Of a stretch of 64,000 nucleotides of DNA, positions 17,916-26,968 are shown piece after piece (position 1 is the stretch's first letter; every line of letters starts with the position of its first letter). The DNA is from a bacterium SCSIO 12844. GTDB taxonomy: Bacteria; Pseudomonadota; Gammaproteobacteria; Francisellales; Francisellaceae. The translations under genes were made by a program, and so were the position numbers. The notes beneath the pieces were generated by a model that made no database searches, had not been told where the DNA came from, and saw only the letters and a program-made list of their open reading frames with translations. The stretch lies in assembly GCA_024397935.1 (NCBI GenBank), contig CP073743.1, positions 2,232,001 through 2,296,000 on the forward strand. The letters are read 5' to 3'.

Positions 17916-19031
17916 GTGATTACAACTGACTCTGAATTAAAAGCACTTTGCCAAATATTAAATAATGAACCATTAATTGGTATTGATACCGAATTTGACT
18001 GGCGAACAACCTATTTTCCAAAACTTTGTCTTGTGCAAATTGCTACTTTGGATGACGCCTATATTATTGACCCATTATCAATAGATAGTTTGCTCCCCCT
18101 AAAACCTATTTTAGAAAATGATAACATCATTAAAATCTTCCACTCACCTACTTATGATTTAAAACTTTTACATCAACATACAGGCGCAACCATTAATCAT
18201 GTTTTTGATACACAGTTAGCTGCTGAATTTTTAGGTTTTGATCATCAACCTTCTTTAAATGATTTATTATCTTGGTTGATTCAAGTAACTTTAGATAAGA
18301 GTGTTAAGCTATCTAATTGGAATCAAAGACCTTTAACTGAAAAACAACTAAATTATGCATTAGAAGATGTTAAGTATCTAATTTCTGCATTTACTAAACT
18401 AACTGATAAATTAAGTGCATCAAAGCGACTTAAATGGTTTCATCATGAAATCAGTAATCGCTTTGATCAAGCTTTTTATCAACCAATTGATACTGCAGGC
18501 GCTTATTTAAAATTAAAACGTCATAAAAGCTATAAAAACGGTCAATTAGAATATTTAAAAGCATTGGCCACATGGCGAGAAGAAATGGCAATTAATTTAA
18601 ACAAACCAATACGACGAATACTTGATGATCATTCTATTTACCAAATTATTTATAACCCACCGGCTGATTTAGAACAATTAGCTGACCGCTTTTACCAATT
18701 ACATAAAAAACAACACCAACTCTATGGTGAAGCAATTCTTCAAATTATTGATACCACCAATGATCAATTAGTTAACCTCAAAAACCAAAAACCACCACAA
18801 ATAGAAAAATCTCAACCATTTGATGATGAGCTTTTCCAACGTATTTATAATTATTTTAAAAATTTCTGCGAGCAGCACTCTATTATTAGCCAAATGATTG
18901 CAACACGATCTGAGCTAAAACAATTTGTAATCAAACCATCGAACCCAAAACACAAATTAAATCAAAGCTGGCGTTATGAATTTATTGGCAAGAAGTTAAT
19001 CAATCAGCTTATAATGTATGGCGATGAATAA
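17916..19031 (+). CDS. rnd: Ribonuclease D
   Basis: A 3'-5' exoribonuclease of the DEDDy group that trims tRNA precursors. Motif ExoI is GIDTEFDW, ExoII contains HSPTYDLKLL, and ExoIII is YALEDVKYL (Y-x3-D). A helical HRDC region follows from about residue 205. I prefer GTG 17916 as the start: it gives the N-terminus (M)ITTDSEL, like E. coli MITTDDAL, with AAAGAGA at a better distance. TTG 17910 would add two residues. The 371 residues compare with 375 in E. coli. It is divergent from the nrd operon and ends three bases from the stop of the convergent EEP-like gene. Confidence 0.95.
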   Translation: MITTDSELKALCQILNNEPLIGIDTEFDWRTTYFPKLCLVQIATLDDAYIIDPLSIDSLLPLKPILENDNIIKIFHSPTYDLKLLHQHTGATINHVFDTQLAAEFLGFDHQPSLNDLLSWLIQVTLDKSVKLSNWNQRPLTEKQLNYALEDVKYLISAFTKLTDKLSASKRLKWFHHEISNRFDQAFYQPIDTAGAYLKLKRHKSYKNGQLEYLKALATWREEMAINLNKPIRRILDDHSIYQIIYNPPADLEQLADRFYQLHKKQHQLYGEAILQIIDTTNDQLVNLKNQKPPQIEKSQPFDDELFQRIYNYFKNFCEQHSIISQMIATRSELKQFVIKPSNPKHKLNQSWRYEFIGKKLINQLIMYGDE

Positions 19032-19034
19032 ATT

Positions 19035-20633
19035 TTACTGTGGCTGATGGTGGCTTGTTGTATTTTCTTTTTTACCATTACCTCCAGAGAAAAATAGAGT
19101 AATACTTTGTGTTAATTGGTTTGTATCACGATAAGTTTTCATACTGGAGACGGCTTTGATATGTTGATCTGTTAAGCCATTAATATCTTTTAAAGCCTCA
19201 TACATAACTGATTTTAATCTATCTCGATTATTATTCAGATCAATACGATCACTAAAATCTGAATCAATTAATCGAAGTTGTGCTTTAGATATTGAGTTTA
19301 ATAATGCATCAGGCGTACACTTTACAAGCTTTGCAACAGTTTCTTTTAATGCTAAAGAAAGATCAGGGGCATCATAAATATTTAAACCAATTTTACAACA
19401 ATAGAAATTTACATTAGCAAGAAAATTACAGGCTTCAGGTTTACTTTCTAATCCAGAAACATACACTTTATTGACAAGATTAATTACAGATTTTAGCTCA
19501 TTTAAACGTTCATATGGAACTGAGAATAAAGTACCGCTTTTACCATATAATTGATCATTTGGTTTTTTAAAATCATTGCTTGGGAATAAAGTATTCATAG
19601 ATTTTAAAATATCAATCATAACTTGATTTGTTACATGCAGGCAAAAATAAGATCGATTGGCATTGTCTTTTGCTGGCCTAATTTTCAATCCACTCGGCAT
19701 ATCTTTTGATATTACTTCACTTAAATTTTTCGATTGTGTCGTAACTAATACAATTGGTTCAATTTTACAGTCAGCCATATCTTGAGGTTTTACTCCAACA
19801 TCACTTTTATAAATTTCAGAAGTTGTTGGATCTATAATTTGACGATCAACTGCGTAAATACCCTGATATTTTTTAATAAAAGCACCATCTGGGAAACTGC
19901 TTTTAGTTTCACCTTTTGTAAAATTAATCGGTGTTTGATCCGTTGTTATATTAACTGGCTGGATATTTTCAAAGTCAGCAGTTGGTGTATTTAAATCACC
20001 AATAAGTAGTGTTTTTTTAATCTTATCGTTATCATCACCTGATGAAATAATATCTGAAAAAATTTCTTCATTATTTACATGACGATACCATTCACCCCAA
20101 GTATTATGCAAATGAAAGGTTTCTTTAGAGTCATGGTTTGTAATCTCAAGACTTTGCAATCCCTTAACATAGCCATTACTAATCAGTTTTTTACCATCAA
20201 ATGGTTTAACATCAAATTTATTTTTATTATAAATGCTAAAACAATCATGCTCGCCTATTAACTCAAAATCTGAATCTTGAAGCGCTTTTTTTAACTTATC
20301 GATTAAAGTTTCACCAACAACTTCCTGCATCAAATAAAAATCTAATTCATTTTTTTTAATTTGACTTAATATCGACTCTACAATACGGTCTTCTCGTTGG
20401 TCATTTTGTTTATCATCCTTTATGAATATATCTCCAAGCCCTGAGAAGGGAGTACACCCCATCACATTCCAAGAGCCAACTTTTAAGTCATCTATTTCAT
20501 AATAAATTGGCAAATGATCAGAATAATACTCACTCATATCTTGTGGATAATTATCACCAATAATTGGATGTGGTATTAATGGATGAGATCGAGGTTTTTG
20601 TTGACATTTATGTGAATGACCTTCTTCAAACAT
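19035..20633 (-). CDS. EEP (endonuclease/exonuclease/phosphatase)-like protein with reordered motifs
   Basis: A 532-residue protein without signal peptide. Residues about 34-270 carry motifs of the DNase I-like/inositol polyphosphatase superfamily: SDHLPI (38-43), SWNVMG (54-59), LMQEV (101-105), HNTWGEW (176-182), IGDLNTP (211-217) and AVDRQI (261-266). In ordinary members the S-D-H-x-P strand is last, after GDxN and the D-R/Y-I strand. Here it is first, about 12 residues before WN, as in a circular permutation. The C-terminal half (about 280-510) has no recognisable domain. Substrate could be nucleic acid, phosphoinositide or sphingomyelin. Unusual architecture and no operon partners make it an effector candidate by inference. 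Confidence 0.65.
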   Translation of the reverse strand: MFEEGHSHKCQQKPRSHPLIPHPIIGDNYPQDMSEYYSDHLPIYYEIDDLKVGSWNVMGCTPFSGLGDIFIKDDKQNDQREDRIVESILSQIKKNELDFYLMQEVVGETLIDKLKKALQDSDFELIGEHDCFSIYNKNKFDVKPFDGKKLISNGYVKGLQSLEITNHDSKETFHLHNTWGEWYRHVNNEEIFSDIISSGDDNDKIKKTLLIGDLNTPTADFENIQPVNITTDQTPINFTKGETKSSFPDGAFIKKYQGIYAVDRQIIDPTTSEIYKSDVGVKPQDMADCKIEPIVLVTTQSKNLSEVISKDMPSGLKIRPAKDNANRSYFCLHVTNQVMIDILKSMNTLFPSNDFKKPNDQLYGKSGTLFSVPYERLNELKSVINLVNKVYVSGLESKPEACNFLANVNFYCCKIGLNIYDAPDLSLALKETVAKLVKCTPDALLNSISKAQLRLIDSDFSDRIDLNNNRDRLKSVMYEALKDINGLTDQHIKAVSSMKTYRDTNQLTQSITLFFSGGNGKKENTTSHHQPQ

Positions 20634-20749
20634 ATTAATTGGTATCCTAGTTTAAGTTAAATTGCCTAAATTAGAATATCAATAATTAATTACTTCAAAT
20701 ACGTATCAACTACGGTAACTTAAAAAAGTTAAGTAAAAATATAAGTAAA

Positions 20750-20911
20750 CTATGCTTTCTGAGCATAATCTAAAGATACTAACTGAGTATATGAGTTACT
20801 TGCAGTTACAATCTTTATATGATGACTTTTTTGAAAGTAAATTAATGCCACCCCTGCAACAACCAATGCTACTATAATTAAGTAAATAACTAAATATGCT
20901 ATCTTATTCAT
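20750..20911 (-). CDS. Predicted 53-residue single-span membrane protein
   Basis: ATG 20911-20909 opens a 53-codon frame preceded by AGGGTAGCAAA, a plausible ribosome binding site. The product has one long hydrophobic helix (about residues 4-26: YLVIYLIIVALVVAGVALIY) after MNKIA, then a short polar tail ending LDYAQKA. It looks like a small N-in membrane peptide or signal-anchored protein. No family recognised. It is read in the same direction as nhaA upstream and the EEP-like gene downstream. Small size leaves real doubt. Confidence 0.45.
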   Translation of the reverse strand: MNKIAYLVIYLIIVALVVAGVALIYFQKSHHIKIVTASNSYTQLVSLDYAQKA

Positions 20912-20944
20912 TTTGCTACCCTATAAATCGTTATTTTTGTCTTC

Positions 20945-20985
20945 GAATCTTAACTAAAAGCCTTACATGGCCTTTAGTTAGATTC
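20945..20985. repeat. Strong imperfect hairpin downstream of nhaA
   Basis: TAACTAAAAGCC (20951-20962) pairs with GGCCTTTAGTTA (20969-20980) with one mismatch, and flanking GAATC/GATTC extends the stem past a bulge. There is no following T-run on either strand, so a simple intrinsic terminator is doubtful. It may stabilise or process the nhaA or small-ORF mRNA. Confidence 0.45.
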
Positions 20986-21118
20986 TATGATTGCAACACC
21001 CCTAATAATTACTTTTATTATGAAATTGTTTAATTTATTATTAAGTTTTAAGCATAATATCACACAAATAATAATCAGCAATAGCAGAATTCAAGATTTT
21101 ATGTTTTCTTTATACTTT

Positions 21119-22294
21119 CTATTTTTCTTTTTTTATAGAAAGCCTTAGAATTATATAGCCAAATACAGCAGATAATAATGAACCAAGTAGAATACCAACA
21201 CGTTCATCAAAAAGCATATTATTACCAGATTGCTCAAATGCCAATGAGCCAATAAATAAACTCATCGTAAAACCAATACCTGTTAATATGGATAAACCAT
21301 ATAAATTGGACCAGTTCATATTAGATGGCATATTAGCTAGTTTAAGTTTAATGGTAAGAAAACAAAATAAAAATACACCAATTTGCTTACCAACAAACAG
21401 GCCTAATGCAATACCAAGCGGTACATGATGAAATATTCCATGAAACCCAACACCTGAAAAATTAACACCTGAGTTTGCAAAGGCAAAAATTGGTAGAATA
21501 AAATAAGCAACTGGCATATTTAATTTATGTTCTAAATTGATTAATGGGGTCACTGTTTTAGATTGTTTTGATTGATAAGGAATAAAAAATGCTAATATAA
21601 ACCCTGTTAAAGTAGCATGCACACCTGATTTAATCATTGCAAACCACATAATCATACCGATAATCCAATAAACAGTTAAGCTTAAAACATTCAGCCTGTT
21701 TAAAACAAATAGTAAAATAATACATAGAGCAACAAATAACAATGCATGTATTGAAATACTAGGGGTATAAAAAACTGCAATAATAATAACTGCAGCTAAA
21801 TCGTCAAAAATCGCAATTGACGTTAATAATATTCTAACTTCTTTACTTAATTTATTACCAAAAATCGCCAACAAACCAACGGCAAATGCAATATCCGTTG
21901 CTGCTGGTATTGCCCAGCCTTCTATCGCACTTTTATCATGGTAATTAAATAACAAATAAATAAATACTGGAAAAACAATGCCACCTAAAGCACCCATTAA
22001 CGGTAAAACAATTTGTTTTTTCTCTTGAAATACACCTGCTAAAAACTCTTTTTTTAACTCAACACCAACTAATAGAAAAAAGATTGCCATGAAGCCATCA
22101 TTAATCCAAAGTAAAATTGGTTTTTTAATACCATAGTTATTAACAGTTAAAACGATAGTCGATGATATCAGTTTATTATAAATTACACTTAATGGTGAAT
22201 TCGCAATTACCATAGCCAAAATAGCCATTAATAATAGAATAACACTGGGTAAGACTGATTTATCAAGTAGTCTACTAAGCATTGATTTTTTCAT
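21119..22294 (-). CDS. nhaA: Na+/H+ antiporter NhaA
   Basis: A 391-residue inner-membrane antiporter with about 12 helices, close to the 388 of E. coli. It exchanges internal sodium for external protons. Key segments are FFLLVGVELKKEFLAG, the aspartate in AIPAATDIAFAVGLLAI (E. coli Asp133 equivalent) and the paired Asp in SIAIFDDLAAVIIIA (Asp163/164 equivalents). The C-terminal lysine-containing helix region is also conserved. It lies upstream of an apparent hairpin and downstream (in transcription order) of the EmrA-like gene, 46 bases away. No NhaR-type regulator is nearby. Confidence 0.96.
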   Translation of the reverse strand: MKKSMLSRLLDKSVLPSVILLLMAILAMVIANSPLSVIYNKLISSTIVLTVNNYGIKKPILLWINDGFMAIFFLLVGVELKKEFLAGVFQEKKQIVLPLMGALGGIVFPVFIYLLFNYHDKSAIEGWAIPAATDIAFAVGLLAIFGNKLSKEVRILLTSIAIFDDLAAVIIIAVFYTPSISIHALLFVALCIILLFVLNRLNVLSLTVYWIIGMIMWFAMIKSGVHATLTGFILAFFIPYQSKQSKTVTPLINLEHKLNMPVAYFILPIFAFANSGVNFSGVGFHGIFHHVPLGIALGLFVGKQIGVFLFCFLTIKLKLANMPSNMNWSNLYGLSILTGIGFTMSLFIGSLAFEQSGNNMLFDERVGILLGSLLSAVFGYIILRLSIKKEK

Positions 22295-22340
22295 AAAAAA
22301 TAATTAGCTTTTAATCTATTTTAGACTAAGCCTATCAGTT

Positions 22341-23378
22341 TCAGCTTCTTGTATCTACAACAACATTCGCACTAGCCCCAACACGTAATGCAAGATGCTT
22401 TGGAATGGGCTCATCAAGTACAACTTTAACTGGGAAGCGCTGGGTTACTTTAACCCAGTTTCCTGTTGCATTTTCAGGCGGTAAAAGTGAAAATACCGTG
22501 CCTGAGCCATAACTAATACTTTGAACTATACCATGTAATTTAACACCTGGATACATATCAATTTCAACCGTTACCTTCTGTCCTGGCTTGATACGCTCCA
22601 TATCCGTCTCTTTATAATTGGCATCAACCCACCAAGTTGTATCTGCAACTAAAACAAATAAATTTTGTCCTTCATTAATCATACTTCCATGACGAATGTT
22701 ATCGAAATCAGTTACATAACCATCCGCTGGGGCCATAATTTTAGTATAAGATAAATTTAATTCAGCTGTATCAACTTGAGCTTGAGCTGATAAAACTTGT
22801 GTTTTAGCAACATCTAAAGCAGATCTAGCTTGGGCTAACTGTGCTTGAGATGCTCTAACTTCAGCATTCGCTTCTTTTAAACTTCCAACAACCTCATCAC
22901 CTTCTTCTTTAGATGCATCACCTGATTTAACCAGTGCAACAATTCTATCTGCCTTCATTTTAGCAACCCAAGCTTGCGCTTGTGCTTTTTCAACATTTGC
23001 TTTATCGACATGAATGAGTTTTTCATCTGATATTACTTGTGCTTGAGCTACTTTTAATTGCGCTTGAGCATTTTCTAAGTCATACTGAAATGCTTGTGGA
23101 TCTATCTTAAATAGCAGCGTACCCTTTTTAACATACTGATTATTTTCAACATAGACTTGATCAACTTTCCCGGAAACTTCTGCGGCAATATGAATGGCAT
23201 GCGCATTTACATAGGCATCATCGGTAGAAGGATAAATACTACGATAATAAAAATATCCCCAACAACCAATCACAACAATAATAATAATGCCTAATAAGAT
23301 AAAAAATTTCATCATGCTGTGATTTGATTTTTTAGCTTGATCTTTATCAGCTAGATTTTGAGTATTCTCATCAGACAT
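22341..23378 (-). CDS. EmrA/HlyD-family membrane fusion protein
   Basis: A periplasmic adaptor of a multidrug efflux pump, about 345 residues. ATG 23378-23376 follows AAGGG by seven bases and is preferred over a TTG two codons upstream. A cytoplasmic tail and single membrane helix (about 25-48: FFILLGIIIIVVIGCWGYFYY) precede a lipoyl/biotinyl-like domain (STDDAYVNAHAIHIAAEVSG). A long alanine/glutamine-rich coiled-coil hairpin (about 100-200) and the beta-barrel region follow. The STDDAYV signature is typical of EmrA. The partners, an EmrB-type exporter and a TolC-type channel, are not adjacent. Nearby genes are nhaA and era. Confidence 0.85.
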   Translation of the reverse strand: MSDENTQNLADKDQAKKSNHSMMKFFILLGIIIIVVIGCWGYFYYRSIYPSTDDAYVNAHAIHIAAEVSGKVDQVYVENNQYVKKGTLLFKIDPQAFQYDLENAQAQLKVAQAQVISDEKLIHVDKANVEKAQAQAWVAKMKADRIVALVKSGDASKEEGDEVVGSLKEANAEVRASQAQLAQARSALDVAKTQVLSAQAQVDTAELNLSYTKIMAPADGYVTDFDNIRHGSMINEGQNLFVLVADTTWWVDANYKETDMERIKPGQKVTVEIDMYPGVKLHGIVQSISYGSGTVFSLLPPENATGNWVKVTQRFPVKVVLDEPIPKHLALRVGASANVVVDTRS

Positions 23379-23450
23379 AAACAAACCCTTGTATAAATGT
23401 ATTCCCTATTGTATGAGTACCAATTATATCTTTCCAGTATTTTAAAATAA

Positions 23451-24362
23451 TTAATACAATTTGTAGCCAAAACTTTTTAAGCTAGAATCACTTTCAGACC
23501 AGCCTTCTTTCACTTTAACCCACAGTTGTAGATAAACTCGACTATCAAGCAATTTTTCTATATCTATACGAGCCTGTGAACCAATTTTTTTTAATTTTTG
23601 TCCCTGTTTACCAATAATCATTACTTTCTGGCTTTTACGCTCAACAATAATTGAAGCACTAATATCAATTAATTGACGACTTTCATCTTCTTTGAAATGT
23701 TCAATTTCTACTGTTAATTGATACGGTACTTCTTGGCCTAAGCTACGCATTAGTTTTTCTCTTATAATTTCAGAGATTAAAAACCTAAGCGGTCGATCTG
23801 TGACCTGGTCTTTTTCAAAATGAAACTCACCTTCAGGAATATATTTTTCAATTTGTTGTTCTAATAAATTAACTGACTTACCACTTTTAGCTGATAATGG
23901 TATGACATTATCAAAAGGGTATTTTTTTGTTACTTGATCAACAAAAGGGAGCAGCTCCTCCTTATTTTTTACCATATCAACTTTATTAATCACTAATACA
24001 ACAGGTATCTGAATCTTTTCTAAATGATCTAAAATCCATGTTTCTAGTTCAGTCCATTTCAAAGCTTCAACAACAAATACCACCACATCTACATCTCGAA
24101 TACTTTGAAATGCAGCTTTATTCATAAAACGATTTAATGCTTTTTGCTGTTTTTGATGTAATCCAGGTGTGTCAACATAAATAACTTGTCTATTTTCATC
24201 AGTTTTAACACCTAAGATTTGGTGGCGTGTTGTTTGAGGTTTACGACAGGTTATACTAATTTTTTGTTGTAAAATGCGATTTAAAATCGTTGATTTACCA
24301 ACATTAGGTCGCCCAATAATTGCAACATAGCCACAATAAGTAGTCTCTAATTCTTTATTCAT
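23451..24362 (-). CDS. era: GTPase Era
   Basis: An essential 303-residue GTPase that binds 16S rRNA and assists 30S maturation. The G1 loop is GRPNVGKST (about 17-25), G3 is DTPGLH, and G4 is NKVD, with a C-terminal KH domain (VMIIGKQGQKLKKIGSQAR near 245). In many bacteria era lies between rnc and recO. Here neither is adjacent: recO is at 62095-62844, beside iscS. The gene sits between an EmrA-like adaptor and an aminotransferase gene, all on the minus strand. Confidence 0.97.
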   Translation of the reverse strand: MNKELETTYCGYVAIIGRPNVGKSTILNRILQQKISITCRKPQTTRHQILGVKTDENRQVIYVDTPGLHQKQQKALNRFMNKAAFQSIRDVDVVVFVVEALKWTELETWILDHLEKIQIPVVLVINKVDMVKNKEELLPFVDQVTKKYPFDNVIPLSAKSGKSVNLLEQQIEKYIPEGEFHFEKDQVTDRPLRFLISEIIREKLMRSLGQEVPYQLTVEIEHFKEDESRQLIDISASIIVERKSQKVMIIGKQGQKLKKIGSQARIDIEKLLDSRVYLQLWVKVKEGWSESDSSLKSFGYKLY

Positions 24363-24420
24363 TCATTATACTTAAAAGTAAATTTGATTTTATAAGCTTA
24401 AAATATGCCTTATGATACCA

Positions 24421-25638
24421 TTATAAGGTCGCACGATCTAGTTTTGAGACTACCGTTTCACTATAGAAAGCTTTAAAACGTTCACAAGCAATTTCAAGTT
24501 TATCCATTGCTGTTGCTAATGACATCCTAAAATAGCCATCCATACCAAAGACACTGCCAGGCATAACACCAATACGAGCTTTATTTAATAGTTGTTCACA
24601 AAAATCTTCATCACTTTTAAAAATACCCTTATCAATCAAGGGTATAATTGATGGAAAAAGATAAAATGCACCTTCGGCTTTAGGAACAATTAAACCATCA
24701 AATTGGCTGAATGTATCATACATCATCTGATAACGTTGGTGATAAGACTCTACCTGACTTTGAAGTGCTTCACGAGGTAATTTCAAAGCTTCAATTGCTG
24801 CTTTTTGCGAAATAGAGGCAGGGTTTGACAGTGATTGTGATTGAAACTTTTTCATTGCTTGAATAATCATTTCTGGTCCTGCTGCAAAACCAATTCGCCA
24901 ACCACACATGGCATAACTTTTAGAAACACTATTAATTAAAATAATTCTATGAGCTAAATCTGGTGCTACTTCCAAAATATTTTTTACTCGCGCTTCATTA
25001 CCCCAATATAATTGATCGTAAATATCGTCACTGACAATTAATACCTCTGGATAATCACGTAAAACTTCTGCAAGTGCTCTTAACTCAGACTCTGAGTAAA
25101 CCACACCAGTTGGATTCACCGGATTATTTAAGATAAATAATCGGCTTTTTGATGTCATTGCATTACGCAATTGTTTTGGCGTGATTTTTAGATCATTTTC
25201 AATGGTTGCTTTGATTGCTACAGGTCTTGCGCCAACAACCCTTGCCATATCAGGATAACTTACCCAATATGGAGCAGGATAAATTACTTCATCTTCTACT
25301 TCAGTAACACACTGTAGTAGGTTAAACAAACAATGTTTTGCACCAGTTGAAGTAATTACTTCATTAGATTGAAAAGATAATCCATAAAATCGCTGATACC
25401 ACTCGATAATCGCTTCTTTCATCTCTGGAATACCATCGACTTGCGTATAACGAGTAAAATCATTCTCAATCGCCTCAATACCTGCATTTTTTGCAACTTC
25501 TGGTGATGGGTAATTAGGCTCTCCAGCAGTTAATGGAATGACATCAACACCTTCATTTAACAAGGCTAAAATACGTGCGGTAAATGCTAACGTTGCTGAT
25601 GGTTTTATTGCTTGCACTCTTTTCGATAGCTTAATCAT
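24421..25638 (-). CDS. aspC: Class I aspartate aminotransferase (type Ib)
   Basis: A pyridoxal-phosphate enzyme that transfers an amino group between aspartate and 2-oxoglutarate; related enzymes also accept prephenate or aromatic substrates. The 405 residues include GEPNYPSPE near the N-terminus, NPVNPTGVVYSESEL, SDDIYDQLYW, and the PLP-lysine segment NSVSKSYAMCGWRIGFAAGP (lysine near 239). FRMSLATAMDKLEIACERF near the end is also typical. The bacterial AAT-Ib subgroup begins in the same way (LSKRVQAIKPSATLAF). Its start overlaps the end of the TPR gene by eight bases, suggesting cotranscription. Exact substrate range is not decided; aspC is used as the generic name. Confidence 0.87.
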   Translation of the reverse strand: MIKLSKRVQAIKPSATLAFTARILALLNEGVDVIPLTAGEPNYPSPEVAKNAGIEAIENDFTRYTQVDGIPEMKEAIIEWYQRFYGLSFQSNEVITSTGAKHCLFNLLQCVTEVEDEVIYPAPYWVSYPDMARVVGARPVAIKATIENDLKITPKQLRNAMTSKSRLFILNNPVNPTGVVYSESELRALAEVLRDYPEVLIVSDDIYDQLYWGNEARVKNILEVAPDLAHRIILINSVSKSYAMCGWRIGFAAGPEMIIQAMKKFQSQSLSNPASISQKAAIEALKLPREALQSQVESYHQRYQMMYDTFSQFDGLIVPKAEGAFYLFPSIIPLIDKGIFKSDEDFCEQLLNKARIGVMPGSVFGMDGYFRMSLATAMDKLEIACERFKAFYSETVVSKLDRATL

Positions 25639-26968
25639 TCCATTTTCCTCTGTAGTGTTGAATTAGTTGCTGTATGTCATAACCATTTTCTTTATCATCT
25701 TGAATTTTTTTAACCACTGCCTGAGCTTTTTCAGTTTGACCCATTGCTTCTAATACGCCCGCATAATGAGATGCTACCGTACCAAAAGGCAAAATGTCAT
25801 AAGCTTCTTCAAGATAGACTAAAGCTTCTTTATGATTTCCTTGTTTATACATCAACCATCCAAGACTGTCCAGAACTTGAGGTATTTTCGGTGCAAGTTT
25901 GTGTGCTTTTTTTAGTAGTTCATATGACTCATCAAAATTTGTATTCTCTGTTAAAATATATCCTAATGCACTCAGTGCCTCAGGATGATCTGGCTTTAAA
26001 TCTAGTGCTGTTTGCATATCTAGTTGTGCTTTTTTATGATTGCCTTGATTGATATGACTTAATCCCCTTAAATAATAAAAATTAACATCATTTGGAAATT
26101 CAATAGTCCCTTTTTCAAATGTTGCAGCTGCTAGCTGATGTTTAGATAATACTAATTCTAATGTGCCTTTAATGTATAAAAAACGTTTACGATAGTGTTG
26201 GTTGTCAACATAAGGTAAGACCTTGGTAACTATAATTAATGCATATTGTGGGTTTTTCTTATGTACATATAACATCACTAAAGCTAACTGTGCATTATAA
26301 TAAAGCGCGCCTTCTTTGACAGTTTTATAATAAATAATTGCCTCATCTACTTTAGCATCCATTAAGTATAACTTTGCGATAAAAATCGCTGCATTATTTT
26401 TATATTCAGAATGCATTAAAAGTTGCTTAAAATAGCCCATTGCCTTTTCATTTAATCTAAGATCAAATGCTAATAATCCTTTTAGAAAAATCACCTCATG
26501 TTGTAACTGTTCATCTGCTTTAATCTGATAAAGTACTTTTTCAGCTTCTAAGTACTTTCTTTCAAATAAATATAATTTAGATAAATAAATTTGAGCTAAA
26601 GTATTTTCTGGCTTTATTTCATTCCATTGAATAATTAATGGCTTAGCTTTACTTTTCAATCCTAAAGCAAATGCAAGCTCCATCGCATTTGCCTTTATAA
26701 CATCATCTTCAGTTTCTTCAGCAAGCTTTAGATAGAGTGTCACTGCCTCAGGCCAGTATTGGCGATTCAGCGCAATTTCAGCAAGCATTAGTTGGAAAAA
26801 ATGAATGGCTTGATAGCTTTTTTGATTTGTTGATACTGTTTGTGAATAACCGACTTTAATAAATGATGTAAGAATTATAATAGACACAAAAAGGCATAAA
26901 ATACTTAGGCAATGATTATAAACACTATGAATCTTGCCCTTGATTATCTGAATTGTTTGCCTTCTCAT
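25631..26968 (-). CDS. TPR-repeat exported protein
   Basis: A protein of about 445 residues with a signal-like hydrophobic N-terminus ([18 protein letters not shown]) followed by tetratricopeptide repeats to the end. The clearest units are near residues 305-410 ([60 protein letters not shown]). TPR proteins of this form act as periplasmic or membrane scaffolds. ATG 26968 is preferred. An upstream in-frame ATG at 27001 would deepen the overlap with the barA end from 44 to 77 bases. It sits between barA and the aminotransferase gene and is probably read from the barA transcript. Partners are unknown. Confidence 0.8.
   Translation of the reverse strand: MRRQTIQIIKGKIHSVYNHCLSILCLFVSIIILTSFIKVGYSQTVSTNQKSYQAIHFFQLMLAEIALNRQYWPEAVTLYLKLAEETEDDVIKANAMELAFALGLKSKAKPLIIQWNEIKPENTLAQIYLSKLYLFERKYLEAEKVLYQIKADEQLQHEVIFLKGLLAFDLRLNEKAMGYFKQLLMHSEYKNNAAIFIAKLYLMDAKVDEAIIYYKTVKEGALYYNAQLALVMLYVHKKNPQYALIIVTKVLPYVDNQHYRKRFLYIKGTLELVLSKHQLAAATFEKGTIEFPNDVNFYYLRGLSHINQGNHKKAQLDMQTALDLKPDHPEALSALGYILTENTNFDESYELLKKAHKLAPKIPQVLDSLGWLMYKQGNHKEALVYLEEAYDILPFGTVASHYAGVLEAMGQTEKAQAVVKKIQDDKENGYDIQQLIQHYRGKWND

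Larger units (their letters stand above)
20634..21118. other. Intergenic stretch between nhaA and the EEP-like gene
   Basis: This 485-base gap contains a short predicted membrane-protein gene (20750-20911, minus) and a strong inverted repeat (20945-20985), listed separately. The remainder is AT-rich, with no further open frame that I would support. Confidence 0.6.
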
